The position numbers and the translations under genes are program-made. Below are positions 31,931-44,371 of a stretch of 64,000 nt of DNA, in pieces; the stretch's first letter is position 1; every line of letters begins with the position of its first letter. This stretch comes from Phytophthora quininea (lineage: Eukaryota; Oomycota; Peronosporomycetes; Peronosporales; Peronosporaceae): NCBI GenBank assembly GCA_011947345.1, contig JAAVTG010000554.1, positions 62,001-126,000 on the forward strand. Direction: 5' to 3'. A model generated the notes under the pieces. It saw only the letters and a program-made list of their open reading frames with translations, ran no database searches and was not told the DNA's origin.

Positions 31931-33440
31931 TCAAGCGACGTCCATATCCATGGCAATTCCTGCTCGACGCATGGCGAGTATGCGCATGATCAGCCTGGCG
32001 CTGATTTCCTCGTCGGAGACGTCGGAGCCGTAGTCGTGGAGGTCCTCGTCCTCGCTGGTTTCGTCGTCGCTCGAAGTCTCGCCGTCCGAGTCGCGAATGT
32101 CGTACCACTGCAGATGCTGCGAAATAACACTCGCCTGTCCGCTGTAGCCCTGGAACATCGAGTCTGTCGCCAAAAGGTAAGCATCCTGTGAGTTGATCTA
32201 CTTCCTCATTACATTAACAACCACACCATCAGCATCGATCGCACCTACAAGACCGCTGTACTTGAATGGCTCCTGGCCAAAGTTGAGGTGCAGGGCATCG
32301 TACGAGTCCAAGCCGACCGCAGGATACCAGTCTCGCTGCTCGCACTCAATGTACGCGCCGTTTGCGCCCGTGATCAGCTGGCCATTGTGTGTGAAAATAC
32401 ATGCGACGTGTTGGTCGTCGGGTTAACACGCACGCCGCAGCCAACAGTACCACCAGCCTTGAACATTGGACCAAACGACTGACCCTGTTCATAAATGCAA
32501 ACCGCTTGAGCATTGCGATGGCTAACACCATACCCAGGAAGAGCAGCCACCTACCTCGAAGGGAGTTTGGTGGTAAAATCGGCCGTCATCTCCATGGTAG
32601 CCGTATGATCTCCGCGTCCACCCTGGCTGCTTACCAACCAGCGGGAATCTGGCGTTGACCACTCCGATAGCCGTCATGGAGTCTTGACCCGCAATAATCG
32701 GCACCCTGACATGCCGATGCTGTCGCTTCGATAAACTCAGTTCAAAGTATCCGCCTGGGACCACGTCAACCTCAAAAACCGGTCGTGTTCGTCCTGCACC
32801 TTCCTCTCGACTGCGTCTGTATACTGCCACATGGAATGTCGTTGGGAATGGCACGTTCGCCCGCACACAGCGGTCGTCTCCTAGCATCCCTCCGTCCAGC
32901 GCAAAGTCCACCGAGTGCGACTCGTTCAATTCCGGCACTTGCAAAGAAATAATCCTGTCGTAAAATAACACAAAGTCAGCATTGTGGAATGATCGCACAG
33001 CCTTGGCAGCACTACTCGCCGGTGATAGGCATCCGTGAACCCCAACGCCTTCTGTGTCTCCTTGATATCAGCGTACGACGGCACTGGGATCACTGCATGG
33101 GCCAGCAACTGGAACTTGCGGCCTTCCGTGCACGAACTGCAGTCAAATCCGTCAAAACTTGGTCGGAAACCTCATTATAAATTACCCACCAACCTTGGGA
33201 ATAGTTCATTTAGATGCTCGTTGATCTCCAGCGCTGCGTCGCCTGTGGCCACACCGTCCAATGGGAAGTTGAGCATCTCCCAGCGCCGGCAGAAAAGGGT
33301 CCTCCAGATGGACGGAAGCGCGCCACCACCTCGCGAGCGACCACAGACGACGCCACCGTCAGAGCCTCCACATCACGAGCTGCCGAGAAGCTCAGCACGT
33401 GCGCCAGCAGCTCGTCGCCGAGGTGCTCGAGGCGCGGCAT
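31931..33440 (-). CDS. F-box/SPRY protein, tandem copy B
   Basis: ATG 33440 gives MPRLEHLGDELLAHVLSFSA, the F-box start. One base is missing near 33330; after it the frame reads LPSIWRTLFCRRWEMLNFPL. The next exon has LLAHAVIPVPSYADIKETQ. SPRY exons give DDRCVRANVPFPTTFHVAVY, GWTRRSYGYHGDDGRFYH, then IFTHNGQLITGANGAYIECE and YPAVGLDSYDALHLNFGQEP. A final exon encodes a long acidic tail (SDGETSSDDETSEDED) ending MDMDVA at 31931. Exon layout is the same as copies A and C, so the three arose by tandem duplication. Predicted role is again an SCF substrate receptor. Confidence 0.8.
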
Positions 33441-33574
33441 GCCTCCTACGGTTGCGGACTAAATAATAGAATACCGAAAAGAAATATGATGTTACAGAGT
33501 GTTATCAGAAATATCGCAAATGGCTACACCTTTTGGGAAGATGGGCAAAAGTGCAACAACTGAAAATTGCGAGC

Positions 33575-35068
33575 TCACGCAGCGCTTGTAGTACGAGTCC
33601 GACGGCGTCGATGCACACTGGAGAAGAAAGAATCGAAGCAGGTGCGTTGCACACTGTGGACGTGCGCGTTGTTCGCACTGAGCAGCATCTTGCGAGCCAA
33701 CGCAGCTCCGCTTCCAGTGCACTCGCTGAAAAGCTCGTCTGCGCCACACAAATGATGAAGTAGTCCCCTTTCTGTGTGAACTTCGAGAAAACTTACCGAT
33801 TACGTGGTCGCAAGCGAATAGATACTGTCCAAAGTTGACGTGGACTGTATTGGCTGAGTCGAGGCCAACAGCAGGGAACCACTCACGGTCAGCCTCGCAC
33901 GGGATAAATCTGCCGTTTCCTCGGAGATGTGGAGCTACGACAATCGCTTTTCAGACGATTTCGATAATAAAATGACGTATTGATACAACTCACATGTGAC
34001 GTGGTTCCCATTGTGCGTGAAGAACACCCGTCGACCGATATTTCGCGTCCAGGATCGAACGCCACAGCCGACCGTGTCATTCACACCAAATCGCGGCCCG
34101 AACGGCTTCCACTACAAGCAGTACCAAATACGCCTTAGTGTTAATATTCATGCGCAAAAACATTCACAGCACATCACTTACCGGAAATGCTGAGTATAGT
34201 TTACCGTTGTCCCCGTGATACCCGAACGACGGCATTGTCCAGCCGGGCTGCTTGCCAATCAGCGGGAAATTTGAGCCTACCAAACCGATTGCAGTCATTT
34301 CCACCCTCCCTCGCCGAATCATCATGTGTGCATCACGTTCGGATACTGAGTTTGCGATGCCAATCTCAAAGTAGCCACTTGCCGTTGCGCCGATTTGGTA
34401 CACAAACTTATGCTTCCCGTTGCGAGTGTATGCTTTCCGCTTGAACACCGCAAGGTAGAATGCGTTCGGGAACGGGAGATTAGCGCGCACCGATCGGTCG
34501 TGACCGAAGAGCTTCCCATTGAATGCAAAAGCCGTGGAAACCTCGACACTACTGCCCTCTCCGTTCTTGTGCTGTTCACGTGACACAATACTACACGATC
34601 ACTGATTAAGAAAGGTATACAAGCTTCACTACGACCGATACTACATCGCACCTGTGTAGAATATCCGAGTACCCAAATGACGCTCGAGTTCCTTCGAGAT
34701 CCATCCCGGACGGAACCGGGACGATTGCACGCGACAGCAAGTGGAACATGCGGCTCTCCGAGCATTGCCTACAGCAGTATTAAAGTTACGACAGCATACA
34801 AACGGCTACACGACTGCGAGTCTCACATGTGGAAGAGCTGACGCAACCGCCAGTCCACCTCAAGGTTCGTTGCGTCCTCATCCATATCGTCCAAATCAAA
34901 GTTGAGCTCGTTCCAGCGACGAGCGAATTGCACTCGCCAGATTTGCGGGTATGCAGGCAGCAAATGCAGTGCGATCAGTCTGGAAGCTGTGGCCATGGCC
35001 TCAACGTCCCGGGCAGAGCAGAAGCTTAACACGTGAGCGAGCAACGCGTCGTCCAGGGACCACAACAT
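33575..35068 (-). CDS. F-box/SPRY protein, tandem copy C
   Basis: ATG 35068 gives MLWSLDDALLAHVLSFCSAR, then YPQIWRVQFARRWNELNFDL (F-box); an upstream in-frame ATG at 35158 would nearly abut the next gene. The following exon has LLSRAIVPVPSGMDLEG. The SPRY domain reads HDRSVRANLPFPNAFYLAVF, ASGYFEIGI, GWTMPSFGYHGDNGKLYS, FGPRFGVNDTVGCGVRSW, RVFFTHNGNHVT and FPAVGLDSANTVHVNFGQYL. An additional exon (DELFSECTGSGAALARKML) ends in an Arg-rich tail with a stop at 33575-33577. The C-terminal tails of the three copies are unrelated in composition, while F-box and SPRY are conserved. This suggests the SPRY pocket and the tail carry the differences in target choice. Confidence 0.78.
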
Positions 35069-35187
35069 CTTTTGGAAGCTGCCCAACAAGATCAGCCTTT
35101 TTCTTTCTCGTCGCATCGAAAACTTTAATGTGGAATTTGCCGACTTATTATGCCGCAAGAAAGGGTGTCACTTCAACTTCAGCAACT

Positions 35188-38100
35188 CTAAATCTTGTTC
35201 GAGTGCGCTCGCTCCAGTTGTGGGGCTTCTTCGTTCTTTTGCAATGAAAGCTGCAGCTCCTTCGCTTTTCGCTTCGAGGCTGCGAGCTCGCTCGATAGCT
35301 GCTGGTTCTGCTGCATGAGCATGCACAGCTGGCGTTGCAGCTCGATTAGATTGCGGTTTGCAGGCGGATGAGCGAGCGATTGGAGCTGAGGAACACTTAT
35401 CGCTGAGCTTCGGATGGACTTGAAGCCAGCGTTCACTGTGAACGCTAAATCATCTCGAAGGCGTCGCTAAAGGATCCCCACAAATTTCGATAAGGGTCTG
35501 GCATGAAAGGCATTGCAAGAAGCATTTTCGTACCTGCTTCTGCTGATCAACCTGGATGTTGGTTGCTTCGGCTTCCTCTGAACTAGCCAAAGCCGATACA
35601 ACAATCTGCATGCATGTATGTCAGAATGATAACAACCAAGTCTGCGAACAAGAAGCAACTACCTCGGCACTGACGTCTGCTGTCTCAATGTTCGTCCAGA
35701 CTAGAGTCGATAGCTGTAGGCAAGCAACAACAGTCTTCGTTAGTCATTGGCGCGGGATGTCTCCCCAGACTTACAACAAATGAAATCGTACCTTTTCTTC
35801 TTCTTCTTTGAATCCTGCGCGATGGCAAACTTCTCGTAGTAACCGGATCGGTCCTTAACGTTTGAGTGGCTTTTCAGACCAGCGTACACCTTCCCACGCT
35901 CCGCTTTCATTCTCTTCGCACCCTGCATGAAACAAGATCGTTAGGGCCATTCAAAAACACAATATAATAAGTTCTCGTACCAAATCATTTACAGTTTTTT
36001 GCATCTCTGGTTTGACGTTGATCAGTCTCTTAAAGGCAACAAGTGTTGATGCACGTAGTTCATCTCGCTTTGTGGAGGCACCGTGTGTCGTTTTGGTGGG
36101 CTGAAGCTTGTCAGAATTGCACCTTTCATCGCCAAAACTGGCAGCAAGTCGGGCTTCTTCTTGGTGATAAATCTAGCACAACGCATGAGAACCAAAGCTA
36201 TTTCGCATGACGTTGTTTTGCACTTACCCCAATAGCAAGAAAATCTGGTTGTTTGAATTGGATCCAAAACTGGGACCGATACAGCAGAGGTGTATTCTGG
36301 TGGTCCCAGAGCTTGTAAACCTTTTGGCGGCACGTTTCGAACAATGCAGCCTTCAACCTGCATAATCACAATCAAGCTGTGGTGAGGTACGAAAGCTTCA
36401 CGACAAGCACAACAAAAATGAGTATGGTAGCGTCATTTAGGTACCTGGTAGTGTATCTTCGGGAAATAAACCCTCGTACACAGCTTTGCACCCGGACAAC
36501 CTGAAGCCTTAAAGCTTGGTAGCTGCACTTGTAAAAACTTCCACGCCACAGTGCTTGCAGGCATCGAAAGCCTCGCGATATTCGTTGGTACCGTGCGGAG
36601 ACAATGTAGCCCCGTGCTACAAATTGAAGCTTCAACAATGCACGATGTTGCGAACGATATTTCGCCATTGCCTGGCGCATTCGGCATATCTTCTGGATCT
36701 GAATGGCTCCGCTTCGGAGAGCAATAAAGTGCTGACGATCCGATTTTCTCTAATAAGTAATACATAATCAGCTCCCGTGTCCTAACCGATTGCCCGGATA
36801 TGTACCTTGATTCTAGCGATAACCTGGCGCTGGATTGCAATAGCTGCCTCTCGCTGTCGACGATATTTCTTCCGGGCAATGTACATCCGAAATTGTGTTT
36901 GAAGCTGGTGCACAAAGCATGGCACATTAAGTAAATGTCCTCAGCCAACCATCGCACCACAAGAAGACCTACACTGATTATAAGGTGACGAGTAGCCTCC
37001 CAGCTGACTCCAGTGCTGATATACGACCTGCCACTAGCAAATACATGTACAGTGTTGTAAGTTAGTGTTGACATTCCAGTTTGTGGTGCTTGCACGTACA
37101 TTCCCGTTTTGAACATTCCTTGGTGAAAGTAACGCGAGATACATTGCGCTGCTGCTCTCGTGATGTGAACAACTCACGGGGTTTGCGCACGTTTCCAAAC
37201 AAAGCCCTTTTAAAGAAGATACAAGTCAATATGGTTTCGTGCAGCCTCGTTCGTGTGTTGGGCACAGAGGACCAACCTTTTAGACGTGGGAACGCTTTAT
37301 ACTACACAAATACCAATGCATCAGTTAGGGCAGCAGACTTTATAGCCAAATTGGCCCATTGCTTACGTACTTTGTAGATTGTGCCATCATCCGGAAGCCC
37401 AATGTTAGATGGGGTGGGGCAATAAATGTTTCTTGAATGTCATCCGAGCAATTTTCCAAGAAACTGCAGTCGAACTTCTTCTTTCCAAGCGTCAACGAGC
37501 GGTTGAGCTTCTGGTTAATCGACTGATCAAAGAAAAGCACTTCTGGAAGCTGCTGGTTGAACACGCGGTCTTCAATAAAGCGATCAAACATTTGGGTTGC
37601 GATAAGCGAGGAGACAAATGGACGCGCTGCAGCATCAAAATTGTCCTGCAGGAATCGCTTGCTATCAAAGAGTTGTTGTCCTCCTGATTTTACAGATGCC
37701 GTGCTTGGCGGATTCTACGCGATAAGAGCATTAGTTAGCACCATGCCAAAGTAATTATTTCAAGCCAGCATTTACCAGATAACTTGCATACTTCTTTAGA
37801 AGCGTCACGAAGAAGCGCAAAAGGCTTTGCGGACTCCTTCTGCTGAGAAATCTTCTGCCTCGTTGTATCGACTCTCTGTGAGGGTTCCAGTGGAACCATT
37901 TCCAGTAGGAGGCATCGCTGACACCGAAAATGAAAAACTGTGTCGAAATGAGTTGGTTCGAGAGAATGACGCAGACGGAGACGTAGCCTGAGATGAAAAC
38001 GCAAGGCTGAATGCCGCGCTAGATCTTCTTCCGCGTTTAGCTCTACCAAGGGGGTCAGAGAATTTAGCGAGTCCGCCATGCTCGATTCTGAATAAGACGT

Positions 38101-40533
38101 GGACAGCGGAACAGTTTGGCCATGGTCGGATGCAAAGTTGCCGATCGGCTCAAGATGCTCCTCATTCGGAAATGCCTGTGAAAGGGGAATCTGTTAGCTG
38201 AACTTCTGAAGTTGGTGGTGGTATCATTTACAAACCAAATCGACTCGACTGATCCCCGCTGCGTACGGATCAAATATCTGCAACACATAATACGAAGCGT
38301 GAGTCATCATCATTCGCCACTATGACGCATCAATTTGGCCTACGGTTGCAGCTGCCGCTAGCTTCGAACGTAATTTGCTTCCTTCTCGTTCGGGGAGTTT
38401 CGGAATGGCAATACTTCTGCCTGAATCGTCCACCGCAGGAATCACGCTGAGAGGCAACGAGCATGTTTAGTGTCGGTCATTGTAATACAGTAACAGAACT
38501 CAAAAACTAACCGGTTGTGATCCAAATCAACGAACACAACGTTGGTGGTTTGTCCTGCCAATTGCTTGAGGCAATCGGAATGAGTTCCCACCAGGAATGG
38601 AACGGGAGCCTACAGCGACGAAACTCATTCAGGATCCAATCTTCAGTCATTTGTATTGAAAATGCTTCCACTTACATCGATGACATCAAGAAGAGATATG
38701 GGGAGTACAGGAATGTACGCTCCTTGCCAAGAGAACGGCAACAATATTGCCATGAGTGCTTCAGCGACCGGAGTGAGAAGACCAACATGCTTTGAGCATA
38801 GCACCACCTGAAAGCAAAAGTGTTAGCACCTTTTAAGTTGCAAGATCGAATTGGGTCTAGTCGCACCTTGAGTTCTAATGCTAAACAAGAGAATACGAGT
38901 AGGACGTTATTGAGATCGAGAACTTGGAAAAGTGGTCGGAACGGAAACTACAAGAACAGGTTAGTACTTGCTACCCACAATAATGCTGGACAAGTGCTTA
39001 CATCGACCAGAGGAAGTTCATTTTTCGGTGGGCGAGAAATGATTAAGTTGCGATCAGGAAGCGTTAACTGGACTTGGATCTGACCAGGAGGGGGTAGTGG
39101 GATTTCTATCAAGAAATTTGCGATGTATCGCTCAATTGGCATAGGAGACTCCGAGAGGGACACCCGGTAAATCTGTTTTGACAATCCCAAACATAACTCG
39201 TAAGCATTCACCCATCTTGAACAACGCCAGGAAACCTGCAGCAATTACCTGCTGAAGAAATTGCCGAAATGCTGAAAAGTATGGGTAGTGTGAGGTGACA
39301 GCAATGCATTTTGGGCAAAACACTGGGTCAGGAGCCCTTGCCGCGTCCCCGGAAAGGTCTTGAATCCATTTTGGCAATTGAGTCTGTTGGTTGTCGTCAC
39401 TCTCATCGCTCTGGGATGGCATATCAGAGGTTTTTTGACGGTGGCGTTGACGATGATAGTGAGGTGCTATCAAGGAGACCACTTCGAGCGGATGAAGCTC
39501 TTCGTAGAATTTGAGGGCGCACGCGTAGATTTTGACACCGCTAACGTTTGTCAGAACAAACGAGAAGAAGACTGGAGCCACGTAGGACTTGCTCAGAACA
39601 AACCCTTCCGGAAATGCAAAGTCCCCGAGGTGCGCTGCTGGAGGTGAGTCCACATACGCGTCCGGGAACACATCAAGTACGGTCGGAAGGAACCGGATAT
39701 CGGTCGGGCTTTTCGTTTTCTCAACTGCACACAAAAATCGTCAGTATATCGTGGGTTTATACATACAAGCAAAACAAATGCACGCTTACTGCTTTGATCT
39801 GGAGCGATTGCGCCTCTGCCCACGACAAAAAGTAGTTTAGAAAACGCTTGGTCACCTCCACGACACTACCGGCTTTGATTACTGCCGGTTCTCCGTTTTT
39901 TACGTGTTGGTCGTGAAGGTGATCTTTGTCTATGGGTGATGAAGATCCCGACGACGCAGTCGAAGTGCGCTCCTCCGGATTCTCCGGACTTCGCTCCTTC
40001 TCGAACATGTGCGGCAACTTTGTAAACTGTTTGTCTTGGTACTTGGCCCGAATGCACTTCTCTCTAACATCAGTAGCTGTGTTAGGCAGCAGCTCCAGCG
40101 AGGCGTCCGCTTGGATCCACTGGTCTACATATTTACTGTAGATTTCATTCACACTCTTGTTGCCGCCCTTCATAGCTGCCACCTCATCGTCCGTCCACGT
40201 GTCCAAGTGCAGCGACTTAACTCTAGAGAGCTGCACTCCGAGTTTGCGATGGGCTCCAGCGCAGTGGATGCAGAGGAAGGCGCCGAGCGTCGTGCTGGCC
40301 CAGATGGAGTCCATGAGTCTGGACGTGCAGTCGGCGCAGCACTGGTTTTCGGGGCTCGATTGCAGCATCACCGTGAGCATTCGGAAGGCCTGGTGCTGCA
40401 CCCCAGGCGAGCGGCTCGACTCCGCGGAGCGGAGAACATCGTCCAGCAGCTCAAGAGATCTCCTGGGGGACGTAACAGCCTATTTTTACAGACAGAGGCG
40501 GCGATGTGGTCGAAACCGCTCCAGCAAGGGCAT
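35188..40533 (-). CDS. ArfGAP-DENN-IQ-coiled-coil fusion protein
   Basis: A many-exon gene. The N-terminus has the ArfGAP zinc finger: CADC, WASTTLGAFLCIHCAGAHRK, VKSLHLDTWTDDEVAAMKGG and REKCIRAKYQDKQF, with the CxxxxR arginine kept. After a 60-base intron comes uDENN (FLPTVLDVFPDAYVDSPP, FSFVLTNVSGVKIYACALKF). cDENN follows (CIAVTSHYPYFSAFRQFLQQ, LDLNNVLLVFSCLALEL, LLPFSWQGAYIPVLPISLLD), then dDENN (KRFLQDNFDAAARPFVSSLI, VLFFDQSINQKLNRS). Several IQ motifs (IARKKYRRQREAAIAIQRQ, LQALWRGSFYKC, RVQSCVRGFISRRY) and a Gln-rich coil (LQRQLCMLMQQNQQLSSELA) end the protein at 35188. ArfGAP domains switch Arf off; DENN domains activate Rabs. The joint needs one A in a run of A near 39723; the DENN exon has no ATG of its own. 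Start at 40533 is tentative. Confidence 0.75.
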
Positions 40534-40869
40534 AATGCGCTTGGCGGTGGGGACCAAACCAGGAAGAGTGGCAGACAGCGGCGTGGAGCGCCACGGAGAA
40601 CGCTGTACTGCCTGGCGTCGCGATGCGGAGAAGAATGAATGCGCACTTCAATTTGCCGCAAACTGTCATCTAGAGTAGTCAATATAGCAGGACCTGCGAT
40701 TATACATGAGTCAACACAGCAGGCTATTGATTTCAGGCGGTATAGTGAAACCAAGTGCAGCGATTTTTGTCAACGACTGGCGGCCAGGCGCTTGCGATTC
40801 CTTTGGCCGCCTGAGCTTGAAAGCGCACAGTACGGAACTGCACCAAAACTCCCAAGAAAAGCTTTCAGC

Positions 40870-41670
40870 ATGGGCATGTAAGTGAGCAGGTCAACCGGGC
40901 GGAGAGACACTCCCTGGGCGTCTCGGATCTGATGCGAGCAGAGCTCGAACCCACGCAGCCATTCAGGACGCAGGGGCCAGCGCGAACTCTCAGGGGATGA
41001 CGATCCAAAGCGCCGGAATACAGGAAACCCAAACAAAAGGAGCCAACGATGGACTGACGCCTCTTGCTGCTGCTGCTCTGTAGTGTCAAGAACGGAAAGG
41101 TTGTTGTGTTGCTGAACGGCCGCTTCGCCGGCCGCAAGGCCATCGTCGTCAAGACGTACGACGAGGGCCGCGCCGACCGCAAGTTTGGCCACGCCATCGG
41201 TACGGCTGCAGATACAGGGACTTTTATCGGAAGGAGACGCTGACGGCGGATTTTTCTATTGTAACTATGGACAGTTGCCGGCATTGACCGCTACCCGCGC
41301 AAGGTGACGCGCTCGATGGGCAAGAACAAGCTCAAGAAGCGCTCCAAGGTCAAACCGTTCGTCAAGTACGTCAACTACAACCACATCATGCCCACGCGCT
41401 ACGTGGCCGACATCGACCTGAAGAAGGTCCTGGACGACGAGGTGCTGGCCAACCCGGAGACGCGCATTGAGTCCCGCAAGACCATCAAGAAGGTGTTCGA
41501 GGAGCGGTACGTCCAACAGCAAAGAAGTCAACAGCTTTTATTGGAGGACGAGGTCGATATTGACGTGGTATTTTGTTTGTTTGTTGTGCAGCTACCTGAA
41601 CCAGGCCGCGTGCAAGTCGGAGAAGAAGGCTGCCGGCGTCAGCTTCTTCTTCAAGAAGCTTCGCTTCTAA
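40870..41670 (+). CDS. RPL27: 60S ribosomal protein eL27
   Basis: Four exons: 40870-40877, 41084-41199, 41275-41506 and 41592-41670. The first exon is only eight bases (ATGGGCAT) and splices to give MGIVKNGKVVVLLNGRFAGR. The rest reads KAIVVKTYDEGRADRKFGHA, VAGIDRYPRKVTRSMGKNKL, NYNHIMPTRYVADIDLKKVL and ends GVSFFFKKLRF. This is complete eL27, a KOW-containing protein of the large ribosomal subunit, of normal length and with no frame slip. It is divergent from the ArfGAP-DENN gene, sharing a 340-base upstream region. Confidence 0.95.
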
Positions 41671-41918
41671 GTGCAATCTGCTGTTTGCGTCTAGAGGCTG
41701 GTGGGGAATCGGGGTATTAACTTGAAATGCAGCCCATTCCAGTTCCGTTCCGTTTCGGGCAAGAAACCAAACTCAGATGTTGCTTATTGAAGGTAGATGG
41801 TCTTCCGCCTCGCCAGGGTAATGCGTCTTGCTCCTCACTTTGTCAGTTCCAGGCCTTGAACATCGCGGTCTCTTCCCAATTCTACTTGCACTGTGAACTA
41901 CCGGCTCCAGGTTTCCAG

Positions 41919-42357
41919 ATGAACCGCAATTCGAGGTTGAGTGTCAACCGCCCCCTAGTCGAGATGGAAAACGGCATCAAGCGCGACGCCAAGACCCGGC
42001 ACCGGTGTGGGTACCGTTATCAGTAGCGACTTCTTCGGTTGGCAAGCTTCGCTGGTCGCTGTCGTATCAATACATCTTCCAGCTGACGGCCTTTATCATG
42101 TTCGACGTCCACACAAGAGTCTGCTTGGTGTGCCTGGCGCTGTGATCTGCATCGTCATGTGCATCGTCTCGCTCGTGCCGATCATCTACAGCGGCACGTC
42201 CAGCTACGTGTTCTTGGCGTCGGTGCTGATCGCCAGCGCCTCGGCGCCGTCTACGTTGTCTACGATGAAGCTGCGTCTCGAGATCGGCAACATCCCCATC
42301 TCCGCCAAGGACTTTCAGGAAAACCTCATGAGCTCACGTGTCTCCGACAAGGTGTAA
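41919..42357 (+). CDS. Small multi-pass membrane protein (family not recognised)
   Basis: From ATG 41919 (MNRNSRLSVNRPLVEMENG) a basic N-terminus leads, with about three one-base slips, into GTVISSDFFGW, then LSYQYIFQLTAFIMFDVHTR, VCLVCLAL, VICIVMCIVSLVPIIYSG and SSYVFLASVLIASASA. It ends KLRLEIGNIPISAKDFQENL and the stop at 42355-42357. Three or four hydrophobic helices are expected. The frame switches make the model approximate. No function can be proposed. It lies between eL27 and, tail to tail, the F-box/LRR gene. Confidence 0.4.
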
Positions 42358-42421
42358 GCCAGTCTCCAGTCTGTAGTGCGCTTTTGTTGTATCTCATGGA
42401 AGTTGAAGCTTCTGCAGCAGC

Positions 42422-44371
42422 TCATCGTCGACGTTTCTTCTTGGCCCCAGTTCGGCGAAATACCACGACACAGTCGGCAACTGCATCGGAGTCACTCGTG
42501 GACTCGTCGCTTGAATCGCTGTCACTTTTCATCGGGTCGATCATCTCGATCTTCTTCCGCTCGACGTACACTTGTTCTAACTTGCTGAGCTTGTTACCAG
42601 ACAGAAGAGCTTGAGCACATTCGTAGTGCTTGTGTCTTATCTGTCTGGAAACGGACCGACACGAGTCCACTCGAATCAAGTGGAGCTTAGAGCATTGAGT
42701 TTCTAACGCTTGAACGCTCGCGTCTGTCACGGCAGTCCCCTAGATCGTAGCCAGCACAGCTCAGCAATACAAGTACACTACCAACAGTGATTGCAGCGCT
42801 CGCACCTTCAGATCAATGACTTCTAGACTGCTACATCCTTGAGAGGCTGCTGCTGACGCGATAGCAGCAATTCCATCGTCCGAGATAGCGCGACAGTCCT
42901 GCAGGAAGACGGCAGTGACTCTACTGCTCACCCTGACCATGTAGAAACAATAGAAGCATGCCCGACCTGAAGAGAAAGGTATCTCAACGATATTGCCACT
43001 CTGGCAATCGCCCGCAAGCCATCGTCGTTGATTTTGGTCTTGTCCAAGATCAGCACTTCCAGCCGAGGCAAGGCTACAGAGTCCTACAGTAGAAACGATG
43101 AATACATGGATTCATGTCTTCCTTTCACACCAGACACAAGCGTACCGGGAAATCGGACACGCCGCGGCACGAAGAGAAGTCTATCCAGCGCAACGACGAA
43201 CTGAGCGCTTCAGCCAAGACACGCAGATCCTGCAGCCGTACACTGCTGCAATGACTGCACCGCCAGTCAATACACGACATTTTCATTAGTTTCAGCAATC
43301 ATGCTAAGGCGGAAGAAGACAACACCCTACGAACCTCAAGGTCAGTTCTTCTAGTCGCTCCGAGTGGCTGGCGAGATCCCGCAAGATCTGCGAATCCAAG
43401 CTTGTGGCTTCTGTATAAGCGAAACACCGCAATAGAGTTTAGCTGAGCTCTTTCAACAGAGGATCCGCAAAAGACCACTTTAACTCGAGTACCGGTCAGC
43501 GTGAGCTTCTCCAGCGCGGTACCACAGACTCGGACCAACGCGCAAACAGCTTGCTTGGTGATAAAGTTGCACCCGTTCAGATACACTTCGCGCAGCGGGC
43601 GGCACCTCGCGGCCAGCCACTCAACGTCAGGGCGCGACAGTCCAGCAACTCGAGGGTCTACGCTTGACGACAGCACGCATATGTTTTGAGCTTTCAAACG
43701 CACCACGTGGCCGTCGTTGTCGCTGTCGCTAATACAAACCGTCATCTTCGCGCAGTGCTGCAAGATGTTGAAGACATGTTTCTTCTGCATCCTAACGCAC
43801 GGTCAGCGTTGCCATCATCCGGTCGTCACGAACACCAGTCGCATCGTCAGAAAGAAGACAAAGCCACCGTCTCACCTGTGAGCTCGCAACGCTCTCAGCG
43901 CTTGCTGCTGCAGTACCACCACGACGTTCTCGTCCACCAACGACACGTCCGGCAGCACCAGCCTCTGCAGCTTGCTGTCTGCACGCTCGAGCATGAGCAT
44001 GACCTCTCGTCGGAGTGTGGACTTTGCAGCAACCTGTCCAAAGTCGAGCTCCGTAATGGGGAGCTCCCGGCTCAGAGCTCTCCACCGCGTGCAGACTGCT
44101 TCAACTCGCAGTCGGTCCGGCACCATCGCAAGAAACTCCATCACGTGGCGCTCGCCCATCTCACAGAGCTGTCGTGCAGGATTCCTCGCTTCCAAGGCCA
44201 CTAAAATACAATGTACTGTTTCAGGACCACCATCCAATCGGCCAGTCAGCCACTTGATAGCGCACCGGACTTCCTTGTCTTGGATCTGGCCTTACTGGGC
44301 GTGGCCTTGAGGCGCTTGCGCTGCACCAGCGAGGCCAGAGGGACATCGTCTTCATCGGAGCTCAGCGTCAT
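42422..44371 (-). CDS. F-box / leucine-rich-repeat (FBXL/AMN1-like) protein
   Basis: ATG 44371 gives MTLSSDEDDVPLASLVQRKR, then, after a one-base slip near 44270, WLTGRLDGGPETVHCILVAL and the F-box-like MGERHVMEFLAMVPDRLRVE. Following exons carry cysteine-type leucine-rich repeats: LQRLVLPDVSLVDENVVVVL, LSRPDVEWLAARCRPLREVY, LNGCNFITKQAVCALVRVCG, LEKLTLTGTR, LPRLEVLILDKTKINDDGL and CRAISDDGIAAIASAAA. The C-terminus is acidic then basic (SDSDSSDESTSDSD, ending KKKRRR). Such proteins act as SCF substrate receptors with the LRR arc binding the target. At least six introns of about 60 bases are present; I did not fix every border. Confidence 0.72.
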
